A DNA stretch of 64,000 bases from Clostridiales bacterium FE2011 (GTDB lineage: Bacteria; Bacillota; Clostridia; Christensenellales; Aristaeellaceae), in assembly GCA_017569305.1 (NCBI GenBank), contig CP069418.1, positions 930,001-994,000 on the forward strand. The letters run 5' to 3'. Shown piece by piece: positions 8,542 through 16,665 of this stretch; the stretch's first letter is position 1, and each line of letters begins with the position of its first letter. The notes beneath the pieces were generated by a model. It saw only the letters and a program-made list of their open reading frames with translations, had not been told where the DNA came from and did not search any database. The translations under genes and the position numbers were made by a program.

Positions 8542-10230
8542 ATGGAAGAGACAAACGCTCGCGGCAATTTTATCTGGGATGCAATCGATAAGGATCTGGA
8601 GGACAAACGGTATACGGAAGTCCATACCCGTTTCCCTCCCGAACCCAACGGTTATATGCACATTGGTCACTGCAAGGCGCTGATCATGGATTTCCTTACC
8701 GCTGAAAAATACGGCGGCAAGTGCAACCTGCGCTTTGACGATACCAATCCCGCCAAGGAAGACACCGAGTATGTCGAAGCCATCAAGCGGGATATTCACT
8801 GGCTGGGCTTCCACTGGACCGGCGGTGAATTCTATGCTTCGGACTATTACGATAAATGTTATGAGATCGCTGAGGAGTGGATCCGCCGCGGCCTCGCCTA
8901 CGTGGATGAGCTGAGCAAGGACGAAATGCGGGAATACCGCGGCACTCTGACCGAGCCCGGCAAAAACAGCCCCTGGCGCGACCGTCCCGCTGAGGAAAGT
9001 CTGGATCTCTTCCGCCGCATGAAAGCCGGCGAGTTCCCGGAAGGCAGCAAGACCCTTCGGATGAAGATTGACATGTCCTCACCGAACATCGTCATGCGGG
9101 ATCCTGCCATGTACCGCATCCTGTACAAGGAGCACTGGCGCACCGGCAACAAGTGGTGCATTTATCCCATGTATGACTTCTCCCATCCCATCGGCGACGC
9201 GCTGGAAGGCATCAGCCACTCCATGTGCTCCCTGGAGTATGAGATTCACCGTCCCCTCTATGACTGGGTGGTGGAAAAGAGCGCGGACATGCTGCCCGCA
9301 CGTCCCCGTCAGATCGAGTTCTCCCGCCTGAATATGACCGGCACAGTCATGTCCAAGCGTTATCTCCGCCAGCTGGTGGAAGGTCACTACGTGGCCGGCT
9401 GGGATGATCCCCGGATGCCCACCCTGTCCGCCATGCGCCGCCGCGGCTATCCCGCCATGGCCATCCGCAACTTCGTGGATACCATCGGCATGAGCAAGGC
9501 GGACTCCACCGTGGACTACGCCGTGCTGGAGCACTGCGTCCGTGACGTGCTGGGAGAATCCTCCCTCCGCGCCATGGCCGTCCTCAATCCCCTGAAGGTG
9601 GTTCTGACCAACTGGCCGGAAGGCGAAACCAAGACTGTCACCCTGGAAAACCATCCGGATCATCCGGAAATGGGTGAACGCACCCTCTCCTTCGGCCGGG
9701 AACTGTATATCGAACAGGAAGACTTCATGGAAGTCCCGGTCAAGAAGTATCAGCGGATGTTCCCCGGCAATGAAGTCCGCCTGAAGGGCGCCTACATTGT
9801 CCGCTGCGACGACTGTGTCAAGGATGCGGAAGGCAATGTGATCGAGGTGCACTGCACCGTGGATATGGATTCCTTCTCCGGCAGCGCCGGCGCCGACCGG
9901 AAGATCAAGGGCAAGACCCTCCACTGGGTGCCCGTGGATGACTGCATCCCCTTCGAAGCCCGGCTGTACGAGCCGCTGCTCAATGATGACGTGGCCGAAG
10001 AAGAGGACGAGGAAGTCGATAAGAAGGACTTCATCTCCCGCCTGAATCCTGAAAGCCTGAAGGTCTGCCGCGGCTTTGCTGAAAAAGTGATCGCCGAAGC
10101 GGAAACCGGCACTTCCTTCCAGTTCCTGCGCACCGGCTACTTCTGCAAGGATCCGGATTCCACCGCTGAACTGCCGGTTTACAACCGCACCGTCGGTCTC
10201 CGTGACACCTTCGCCAAGCAGACCAAATAA
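8542..10230 (+). CDS. glnS: Glutaminyl-tRNA synthetase
   Basis: 562 aa class I synthetase that charges tRNA-Gln. The HIGH motif is at residues 40-43 (GYMHIGHCKA) and the KMSKS-type loop is VMSKR near residue 272. RFPPEPNG and RFDDTNP are typical GlnRS sequences that separate it from GluRS. The C-terminal half has the two beta-barrel anticodon-binding domains (VDMDSFSG, HWVPVDD). The start follows AAGGAG at about 9 nt. Many Bacillota make Gln-tRNA by transamidation with GatCAB; GlnRS-bearing clostridia are thought to have acquired the gene. It heads a unit with gltX 77 nt downstream, and the matching tRNA genes follow. Confidence 0.96.
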   Translation: MEETNARGNFIWDAIDKDLEDKRYTEVHTRFPPEPNGYMHIGHCKALIMDFLTAEKYGGKCNLRFDDTNPAKEDTEYVEAIKRDIHWLGFHWTGGEFYASDYYDKCYEIAEEWIRRGLAYVDELSKDEMREYRGTLTEPGKNSPWRDRPAEESLDLFRRMKAGEFPEGSKTLRMKIDMSSPNIVMRDPAMYRILYKEHWRTGNKWCIYPMYDFSHPIGDALEGISHSMCSLEYEIHRPLYDWVVEKSADMLPARPRQIEFSRLNMTGTVMSKRYLRQLVEGHYVAGWDDPRMPTLSAMRRRGYPAMAIRNFVDTIGMSKADSTVDYAVLEHCVRDVLGESSLRAMAVLNPLKVVLTNWPEGETKTVTLENHPDHPEMGERTLSFGRELYIEQEDFMEVPVKKYQRMFPGNEVRLKGAYIVRCDDCVKDAEGNVIEVHCTVDMDSFSGSAGADRKIKGKTLHWVPVDDCIPFEARLYEPLLNDDVAEEEDEEVDKKDFISRLNPESLKVCRGFAEKVIAEAETGTSFQFLRTGYFCKDPDSTAELPVYNRTVGLRDTFAKQTK

Positions 10231-10307
10231 TCGCCGGTCCGGCTATGTTTATCCGCTTTAAGTCTTTATTATCTGTTATTCATACTTTTTTTCGGAGGAA
10301 AAAAACG

Positions 10308-11753
10308 ATGGTTCGCACTCGTTTCGCGCCCAGTCCTACGGGCTTTATGCATCTCGGCGGCGTCCGTACCGCCCTTTATGAGTACCTGATCGCAAAACAG
10401 AACAACGGCACCTTTATCCTGCGCATTGAGGATACCGACCAGGAGCGTTTTGTGCCCGGTGCCACAGAGGTCATCTATGACACCCTGCGCGCCTGCGGCC
10501 TGAACTGGGACGAAGGTCCGGACATCGGCGGTGACTACGGTCCCTATATCCAGTCCGAGCGGAAGGCCACCTACCTGCCCTACGCGAAGCAGCTGGTGGA
10601 ATCCGGCCATGCCTATTACTGCTTCTGCTCCAAGGAAGAGATCGATGAGCGCCGCGCCGCGGTGGAAGCCGCCGGCGGCACCTGGAAATATGACAAGCAC
10701 TGCATGCACCTTTCCAAAGAGGAAGTGCAGCAGAAGCTGGATGCCGGCATCCCGTGGACCATCCGCATGAACGCTCCCACCGAAGGTGAGACCAGCTACC
10801 ATGACATGGTCTTTGGCGATATGACCTTCCAGAACTCTGAAGCCATGGATGACATGGTCCTCATCAAGCAGGACGGCATGCCCACCTACAACTTCGCCAA
10901 CGTCATCGATGACCACCTGATGAACATCACCCACGTGGTCCGCGGCATGGAGTACCTGTCTTCCACCCCGCGCTACAACTATCTATACAACGCGTTCGGC
11001 TGGGACATCCCCACCTATGTGCATCTGCCCACCGTCATGCGGGACGCCACCCATAAGCTGTCCAAGCGGGATGGCGACGCCTATTATTCCGACTATATCG
11101 AGAAGGGCTTCCTGACTGAGGCGCTGATCAACTATCTGGCCCTGGTCGGCTGGAATCCCGGCACGGATCAGGAATTCTTCACCCTGCCGGAGCTGGTCAA
11201 AGCCTTCGATATCAAGCGGATCAACAACTCTCCCGGAATCTTTGACGTCAACAAGCTGGAGTGGATGAACAGCCAGTATGTGGCAAAGATGGATCCGGAG
11301 AAGTACCTCCAGATGGCAACCCCGTGGTTTGACAAGGTCCTTGCCGGAAAGAACATCGATTACCGCCGTCTGGCCGAGCTGATGCAGAGCCGCACGGATA
11401 TCTTCTCCCGCATTCCCGAGAAGATCGCTTTCCTGGCGGAAATGCCTGACTATGACACCGCCATCTTCTTCAACAAGAAGCAGAAGAGCGATGAGGCCGT
11501 TGCGAAAGAGGTCCTTCCCCTGCTGATTCCCGTTCTGGAGGGAATCACCGACTGGACCGAAGCAAACATCCACGATGTCGTCATGGAAAAGATCCAGGCC
11601 TGGGAGCGTAAAACCGGTTCAGTCCTCTGGCCCATGCGTATTTCCATCTCCGGTCAGGAGTCCACACCCGGCGGCGCCTTCGAGATTGCGTATCTCCTCG
11701 GCAAGGATGAGACCATTCGCCGCATGAAAGCTTCCCTGGCCAAACTTGGCTGA
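10308..11753 (+). CDS. gltX: Glutamyl-tRNA synthetase
   Basis: 481 aa. It charges tRNA-Glu with glutamate. The signature TRFAPSPTGFMHLGG is at the N-terminus (HLGG in the HIGH position), and KLSKRDG is near residue 252. LRIEDTDQERF is the second catalytic block and the C-terminal 150 residues are the helical anticodon domain. With glnS next door the enzyme is likely to be discriminating (tRNA-Glu only), but this cannot be proved from sequence alone. Start chosen at the ATG at 10308, 7-8 nt after GGAGGA; the longer frame from 10245 lacks a ribosome site. Ends in a strong terminator. Confidence 0.96.
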   Translation: MVRTRFAPSPTGFMHLGGVRTALYEYLIAKQNNGTFILRIEDTDQERFVPGATEVIYDTLRACGLNWDEGPDIGGDYGPYIQSERKATYLPYAKQLVESGHAYYCFCSKEEIDERRAAVEAAGGTWKYDKHCMHLSKEEVQQKLDAGIPWTIRMNAPTEGETSYHDMVFGDMTFQNSEAMDDMVLIKQDGMPTYNFANVIDDHLMNITHVVRGMEYLSSTPRYNYLYNAFGWDIPTYVHLPTVMRDATHKLSKRDGDAYYSDYIEKGFLTEALINYLALVGWNPGTDQEFFTLPELVKAFDIKRINNSPGIFDVNKLEWMNSQYVAKMDPEKYLQMATPWFDKVLAGKNIDYRRLAELMQSRTDIFSRIPEKIAFLAEMPDYDTAIFFNKKQKSDEAVAKEVLPLLIPVLEGITDWTEANIHDVVMEKIQAWERKTGSVLWPMRISISGQESTPGGAFEIAYLLGKDETIRRMKASLAKLG

Positions 11754-11773
11754 CGAAACTCACACAAAAGCAA

Positions 11774-11814
11774 GAGCCCCTGCCCGCGTCAAAAACCGGC
11801 AGGGGCTTATTTTT
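11774..11814 (+). terminator. Terminator after gltX
   Basis: AGCCCCTGCC and GGCAGGGGCT form a 10-bp stem over a loop of about 14 nt, followed by TATTTTT. Confidence 0.85.
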
Positions 11815-11867
11815 CAAAGCGCAGAAGGTTATTCATAAGGATGTACGATTTATTCTGAATTTTCTTG

Positions 11868-11896
11868 TTGACACGCCCTGTTCTCTCTGCTATAAT
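11868..11896 (+). promoter_or_regulatory. Consensus promoter for the tRNA-Gln/tRNA-Glu pair
   Basis: Perfect TTGACA (11868-11873), 17-nt spacer, perfect TATAAT (11891-11896), 21 nt before the first tRNA base. Confidence 0.9.
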
Positions 11897-11917
11897 ACCG
11901 CTTGCGGCTAAAGCCGA

Positions 11918-11988
11918 TGGGGAATGGTGTAACGGCAGCACCTACGACTCTGACTCGTATTGTCTAGGTTCGAATCCTAGTTCCCCAG
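11918..11988 (+). tRNA. tRNA-Gln (anticodon CTG)
   Basis: Acceptor strands TGGGGAA and TTCCCCA pair fully. The anticodon stem TACGA/TCGTA encloses loop CTCTGAC, giving anticodon CTG, which reads CAG. The T-arm contains GGTTCGAATCC and the discriminator base is G. CCA is not encoded. It lies 164 nt downstream of gltX. Confidence 0.92.
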
Positions 11989-12002
11989 CTTTTCTTTTTC
12001 TT

Positions 12003-12075
12003 GGCTCCGTTGTCTAGAGGCCTAGGACGCGGCCCTCTCAAGGCTGAAACACGGGTTCGAATCCCGTCGGAGCTG
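12003..12075 (+). tRNA. tRNA-Glu (anticodon CTC)
   Basis: Acceptor GGCTCCG pairs with CGGAGCT (one G-T pair at the end). The anticodon stem CGGCC/GGCTG encloses loop CTCTCAA, giving anticodon CTC, which reads GAG. The T-arm contains GGTTCGAATCC. CCA is not encoded. A run of seven T residues begins 2 nt after the end and may terminate the pair. Confidence 0.92.
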
Positions 12076-12184
12076 CTTTTTTTATGGTCTTGCACATGAG
12101 TGGGTGCAAGGTTATTTTTTTGCTCAAAAACACATTTTCACCAAAAAAACACAGACCCCTGACAGGCTTGAAATCAAAGGGGAA

Positions 12185-12285
12185 GAAGGGACATCTGCAG
12201 GTGCGGATGTCCCTTCTGGTCTTCCCTAGCGGAACAAAAACAACATGTGCATCGTTATATAGACATAGGACCTGCTGAAGGTCCT
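12185..12285 (+). other. Hairpin-rich leader before the small secreted protein
   Basis: GAAGGGACATC pairs with GATGTCCCTTC (12185-12216) with no T-run after it. A smaller hairpin, AGGACCT/AGGTCCT (12267-12285), lies just before the ribosome site. They may stabilise or control the mRNA. Nothing else is recognisable between the tRNA pair and the gene. Confidence 0.4.
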
Positions 12286-12308
12286 GTTCAGATAAAGGAG
12301 GGATACCT

Positions 12309-12980
12309 ATGAAGAAACTCGTTGCAATTTTGTCAATCGTAATGATTCTGCTGACCTCGGCGGCGCTGGCACAGGACTATGCGACCCCGACCGATATAGG
12401 CGCAACGCCGACCAACCTGAGGCCTTCCGCCCGGGATACGGTACAGAGGCCCTCATTCAACAACTTCGGGGAAGCCCTGAAGGCGAACCCCGCTGATGTA
12501 TGCACATATACTGATAAATCCTGCATCACGATGGTGGAATCCGACGGAATCTACTACCGCTTTGTGGCAAAGTATGACAACAAGGCCAAGAAGCTCTGGA
12601 AGGAAGGCCAGGAGGAACTGACCCCTGACCAGGTCTGGCCGGACCAGGAATTCATTGATTATGCCAGCACGCTGCCCGTGAAGTATGACGGCGAGTTTAC
12701 CGATCAGCCCTTTGACCAGGCAGTGCTGGATCAGCTGGTTGGCAAAACCGTGGCGGACGCGAAAAAATCCGGATATCAGTTTGTTGCCACCAGATATGAC
12801 GAAGCGCCCGCAGAAATCAACTGCACCCTGACCAACGGATATTATGAATACCAGGTGATTATCAACGAATCCTGGGACGAATACCAGGAACACAAAGAGA
12901 AGAACAACTATGACGACCTGACCATTAAGGGCATCTCCCTGTCCGAGATGATGTTCTCCCCCAAGGCCTGGGGCATCTGA
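12309..12980 (+). CDS. Secreted protein of unknown function
   Basis: 223 aa. The first 21 residues (MKKLVAILSIVMILLTSAALA) form a clear Sec signal peptide with an ALA cleavage site. The mature protein is acidic, has only two cysteines and no membrane segment or lipobox. I do not recognise a family. VGKTVADAKKSGYQF resembles the short helical motif found in surface proteins with small repeated domains, but only one copy is present. GGAGG stands 8 nt before the ATG. It is a single-gene unit between the tRNA pair and the PrsA-like gene. Confidence 0.75.
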   Translation: MKKLVAILSIVMILLTSAALAQDYATPTDIGATPTNLRPSARDTVQRPSFNNFGEALKANPADVCTYTDKSCITMVESDGIYYRFVAKYDNKAKKLWKEGQEELTPDQVWPDQEFIDYASTLPVKYDGEFTDQPFDQAVLDQLVGKTVADAKKSGYQFVATRYDEAPAEINCTLTNGYYEYQVIINESWDEYQEHKEKNNYDDLTIKGISLSEMMFSPKAWGI

Positions 12981-13011
12981 TCCGCAGGCTGAACACTTAT
13001 GATTGACAAAA

Positions 13012-13041
13012 AGCCCGCTGCCGTTTGGCAGCGGGTATCCT
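13012..13041 (+). terminator. Probable terminator after the small secreted protein
   Basis: CCCGCTGCC and GGCAGCGGG form a 9-bp stem with a 4-nt loop. The tail TATCCTTCT is T-rich but weak. Confidence 0.55.
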
Positions 13042-13155
13042 TCTGATCAGCGTCTGCTGGTCTGTTGCCGGTTCGGTGTAAATTTTCGTCAATGAAAGCC
13101 TTTTCCCTGGCACGCTCATCGGCTTCATTGTTTACACCATGTTCACATAACCGCA

Positions 13156-13184
13156 TTGATCCTCTTTTTTCTTTTGTGTATAAT
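13156..13184 (+). promoter_or_regulatory. Promoter of the PrsA-like gene
   Basis: TTGATC (13156-13161), 17-nt spacer, TATAAT (13179-13184), about 50 nt before the start codon. Confidence 0.65.
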
Positions 13185-13234
13185 ATTATCGTCGGGTTAT
13201 GCCCTTCACTCTTTTTCACGGAGGAATAACAATC

Positions 13235-14683
13235 ATGATGAAACGTCTTTTCTGTATCCTGCTGTCGCTGGTTATGCTGATGAGCGTATCTTTCGCGCTG
13301 GCAGAAGATACTGCGGATGCCGCTGCAGAGGCCGAGACCGCGGAAGTTATTTCTGATGAACCGGTTCTGCTGGTCACCGTTAACGGCCAGGAAATCCAGT
13401 CTGACAATGATTACCTGCTCTATATGCAGTCCAATTATCTGAACTGGGCCTCTTCCAGCGGTTACGACACCAGCGATGCTTCCCTGATCACCGCTGTCAA
13501 CCAGCAGTCTCTGTATGACACCATCGGATACTTCCTGGTCCTGCAGAAGGGCAAGGAACTGGGACTGGATCAGTTTACTGATGATGACAAAGCCGCTTTT
13601 GCTGCAACCGCAAAAGAGCAGTGGGAAGAAATCGTCAACAGCTTTGTTTCTGCCAACGAAGCAAACACCGAAGATTCCTCTGATGAGGACAAGGCTGCTG
13701 CCCGCGCCGATGCGGAAGCCCAGCTGCTGTCTGACTATGGTTATGACGAAGCCCGCTACATCAAGGAATACGGCGATCAGGCTGTCAATAACACAATCTA
13801 TCAGCGTGTGACCGATCATCTTTCCAAAGATCTTAAGGTGACCGATGAGGACATCCAGACTTACTTCGATGATCTCGTGAAAGACGATCAGGAAATCTAT
13901 GAAAACGACGCCGGATCTTACGAGTTCTACACCCGGTATTACGGCCAGCCTTCCTACTACATGCCCGCAGGTTACCGCGGCATCACTCACATCCTGCTGA
14001 AGGTGGATGATGAGCTGCTGAACACCTGGAAGGATCTGAGCGCGCGGCTGGAAGAGCAGAAGTCCGCGGCTGAAGAAGCCGCCGAAGCGACTCCTGCTGC
14101 GGATGCAGAGCCGACAGCTGAACCCGAGCCCACCGAAGAACCTGTCACCGAAGAAATGGTCAGCAACGCAAAACAGGCCATTCTGGACAGCGTTAAGGCC
14201 ACAGTCGATGAGATCAAGGCCAAGCTGGACGGCGGTGCCACCTTCGAGGACCTGATCAAGGAATACGGCACGGATCCCGGTATGGAAGACGCTGCCACTC
14301 TTGCGGAAGGTTATCCCGTACACAATGACAGCATCCTGTACGATCCTGCCTTCAAGGATGCCGCCATGGCGCTTGAAAAAGTCGGCGACATCAGTGATCC
14401 CGTGGTCGGCCAGTATGGCGTGCATATCCTGCAGTACCTGCGTGACGTTCCCAGCGGTGCTGTGGAACTGACCGATGAAATGAAGGATGAGTTCCGTGCA
14501 ACCATCCTGCAGGAAATGATTACGGAGACGGTGCACAGTGCTGTGGACCAGTGGATGGAAGAAGCCGAAATCGTCTACACTGAAGCCGGCGAGCCCTGGA
14601 AGGCGCCCGTGGATGATGAAGGCGATGCTGAGGAAGCTGCTGAAGCTCCCGCCGAGGAAGCCGCCGAAACCCCGGCCGAATAA
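13235..14683 (+). CDS. Secreted PrsA/SurA-like peptidyl-prolyl isomerase
   Basis: 482 aa. A signal peptide (MMKRLFCILLSLVMLMSVSF, cut after ALA) has no lipobox cysteine, unlike classical PrsA, so the protein may be free or held through its acidic ends. Residues about 45-240 are the helical SurA/trigger-factor-like chaperone part (VTVNGQEI at its start). The parvulin domain begins at about residue 249 (GITHILLKV) and continues with GATFEDLIKEYGTDPGM and GQYGVHILQYL. Between its first strand and first helix there is an insertion of about 60 residues rich in Ala, Glu, Pro and Thr. The C-terminus is also an Ala-Glu-Pro tail. The role would be folding of exported proteins. The first of two adjacent ATGs lies about 10 nt after GGAGG. 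Confidence 0.85.
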   Translation: MMKRLFCILLSLVMLMSVSFALAEDTADAAAEAETAEVISDEPVLLVTVNGQEIQSDNDYLLYMQSNYLNWASSSGYDTSDASLITAVNQQSLYDTIGYFLVLQKGKELGLDQFTDDDKAAFAATAKEQWEEIVNSFVSANEANTEDSSDEDKAAARADAEAQLLSDYGYDEARYIKEYGDQAVNNTIYQRVTDHLSKDLKVTDEDIQTYFDDLVKDDQEIYENDAGSYEFYTRYYGQPSYYMPAGYRGITHILLKVDDELLNTWKDLSARLEEQKSAAEEAAEATPAADAEPTAEPEPTEEPVTEEMVSNAKQAILDSVKATVDEIKAKLDGGATFEDLIKEYGTDPGMEDAATLAEGYPVHNDSILYDPAFKDAAMALEKVGDISDPVVGQYGVHILQYLRDVPSGAVELTDEMKDEFRATILQEMITETVHSAVDQWMEEAEIVYTEAGEPWKAPVDDEGDAEEAAEAPAEEAAETPAE

Positions 14684-14696
14684 GCATCCTGCATAT

Positions 14697-14738
14697 CAAA
14701 GAAGAGCTGTGAGTTCAATCTCACAGCTCTTCTTTATT
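14697..14738. terminator. Strong bidirectional terminator
   Basis: AAGAAGAGCTGTGAG pairs perfectly with CTCACAGCTCTTCTT (15 bp, loop TTCAA), flanked by A-rich and T-rich sides. It lies between the convergent PrsA-like gene and typA. Confidence 0.88.
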
Positions 14739-14766
14739 GAGAATAATCATTTATACCTTATGTATA

Positions 14767-16593
14767 TCAGGTTCCCTCGCCCCGGCTGCGTGCTTTGGCC
14801 CGCAGGGCGTGATCCAGCTGGCGTTTCCGCATGCGCAGGCTCTTGGGAGTGATCTCCAGCAGTTCATCATCGTCAATGAACTCCAGGCACTCTTCCAGGG
14901 TCAGCGGATGCACGGAGATCAGGCGCATGGCATCTTCGGAAGCGGAAGCGTTGCGCATATTGGTCACGTGCTTTGCCTTGCAGACGTTGCACACCAGGTC
15001 GCCCGGGCGGGCATTCTGGCCGCAGATCATACCGGCATAGACGTTCTCACCGGCGCCGATGAACAGCGTGCCGCGTTCCTGCGTGTAGAACAGGCCGTAG
15101 CTGGTGGAAACACCGGTTTCAAAGCAGATCAGGGCACCGGCATTGCGGTGCGGAATATCACCCTTCACGGGCTCGTAACGCTCAAACACGGAGGACATGA
15201 TGCCTTCGCCGCGGGTGTCGGTCATGAACTCGCTGCGGTAGCCGAACAGGCCGCGGGAGGGTACCAGGAACTCCAGGCGTACCCGGTCCAGGCCGCTCAT
15301 ATGCTCCAGGGTGCCGCGGCGGCGGCCGATCTTTTCAATAACCGCACCGGCGGACGCCTGGGGCGTATCCACGATCAGGCGCTCAATGGGCTCGCACTTG
15401 ACTCCGTCAATCTCCTTGTAGATGACCTTGGGCTTGCTCACGGCAAATTCATAGCCCTGGCGGCGCATATTCTCGATCAGGATGGACAGGTGAAGCTCAC
15501 CGCGGCCGCACACCTCAAAGGAGTCTGTGGTCTCTGTATCGTTTACCCGCAGGGAAACATCGGTCTGCAGTTCCTTCATCAGGCGGGCACGCAGGTGGCG
15601 GCTGGTCACGAACTGGCCTTCACGGCCGGCAAAGGGGCTGTCGTTGACGGAGAAGGTCATGGTCACGGTAGGCTCGGAAATCTTCACGAAGGGCAGGCCT
15701 TCCACGCAGGAAGGATCGCAGACCGTATCACCGATGGAGATGTCCTCCGCGCCATACAGGGCAACAATATCACCCATGCTGGCTTCAGCGGCGTTCACCC
15801 GCTTCAGGCCGTCATACAGGAACAGACCGCCCAGGCGCCACATGGGGCTGGTCACACCGGTTTCCAGGTTCGTGTGCACAACGTTCATACCTTCGGTAAA
15901 GGTACCGCGGACAATGCGGCCGACACCGATACGACCCACATACTCGCTGTAGTCAACGGTGGAGATCAGCACCTGCGCGGGGCCTTCCGCGTCGCCTTCC
16001 GGAGCGGGAATATACTTCAGGATCGCGTCAAACAGGGGCTGCAGATCGGTGCCGGGCTGTTCCAGGTCCAGCGTCGCCGTACCCTTCCGGGCGGAAACAT
16101 ACAGGATCGGATTCTCGATGGTGCTTTCATCCGCTTCCAGGTCAATCAGCAGATCCAGGATCTCGTTGACCACTTCGTCGCATCTCGCGTCCGGACGGTC
16201 AATCTTGTTGATCACGATCAGGACCTTCAGCTTCAGTTCCAGTGCCTTTTTCAGCACGAAACGGGTCTGGGGCATCGGACCTTCAAAGCTGTCGATCAGC
16301 AGCAGCACGCCGTCCACCATCTTCAGCACGCGCTCCACTTCGCCGCCGAAGTCGGCGTGGCCGGGCGTGTCGACGATATTGATCTTATGGCCGCGGTAGT
16401 GTACCGCAGTGTTTTTGCTCAGGATGGTAATGCCGCGTTCACGTTCCAGATCGTTGGAGTCCATAACGCGGTCCACGGTCTGCTGGTTCTCGCGGTATAC
16501 GCCGCCCTGCTTGAGCATCTGGTCAACCAGGGTTGTCTTGCCGTGGTCAACGTGCGCGATAATTGCTATATTTCTGATATCTTCCCGAATCAT
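14767..16593 (-). CDS. typA: Ribosome-associated GTPase TypA/BipA
   Basis: 608 aa, normal size. G1 is AHVDHGKTT near the N-terminus, G2 lies in RERGITI, G3 is DTPGHADF, G4 is NKIDRPDAR. The EF-G-like domains II, III and V and the TypA-specific C-terminal domain follow, with the family stretch GRGELHLSILIENMRRQGYE. It helps 50S assembly and stress-related translation. Start at 16593 follows a GGAAAGGG site; a longer frame to 16623 is rejected because it has no site and does not fit the family start (IRNIAIIAHVD). It lies 68 nt after prfC on the same strand and may be co-transcribed with it. Confidence 0.96.
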   Translation of the reverse strand: MIREDIRNIAIIAHVDHGKTTLVDQMLKQGGVYRENQQTVDRVMDSNDLERERGITILSKNTAVHYRGHKINIVDTPGHADFGGEVERVLKMVDGVLLLIDSFEGPMPQTRFVLKKALELKLKVLIVINKIDRPDARCDEVVNEILDLLIDLEADESTIENPILYVSARKGTATLDLEQPGTDLQPLFDAILKYIPAPEGDAEGPAQVLISTVDYSEYVGRIGVGRIVRGTFTEGMNVVHTNLETGVTSPMWRLGGLFLYDGLKRVNAAEASMGDIVALYGAEDISIGDTVCDPSCVEGLPFVKISEPTVTMTFSVNDSPFAGREGQFVTSRHLRARLMKELQTDVSLRVNDTETTDSFEVCGRGELHLSILIENMRRQGYEFAVSKPKVIYKEIDGVKCEPIERLIVDTPQASAGAVIEKIGRRRGTLEHMSGLDRVRLEFLVPSRGLFGYRSEFMTDTRGEGIMSSVFERYEPVKGDIPHRNAGALICFETGVSTSYGLFYTQERGTLFIGAGENVYAGMICGQNARPGDLVCNVCKAKHVTNMRNASASEDAMRLISVHPLTLEECLEFIDDDELLEITPKSLRMRKRQLDHALRAKARSRGEGT

Positions 16594-16627
16594 ATATTCC
16601 CTTTCCTTCTTATCTGTTGGCACCGAC

Positions 16628-16665
16628 TCATAATTCTGAATTATGAATTGTGAATTGTGAATTAT
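16628..16665. repeat. AATTCTGAATT-type short repeat cluster between prfC and typA
   Basis: CATAATTCTGAATTATGAATT followed by two GAATTGT units, overlapping the prfC stop codon. Same family as the runs at 8488 and 18430. Confidence 0.5.

Noticed and set aside
12084..12278. 64-codon frame after tRNA-Glu
   Set aside because: Begins in the tRNA trailer, crosses a strong hairpin and has no ribosome site.
14737..16653. Long plus-strand frame across typA
   Set aside because: Antisense shadow of typA with low-complexity composition and no start signals.
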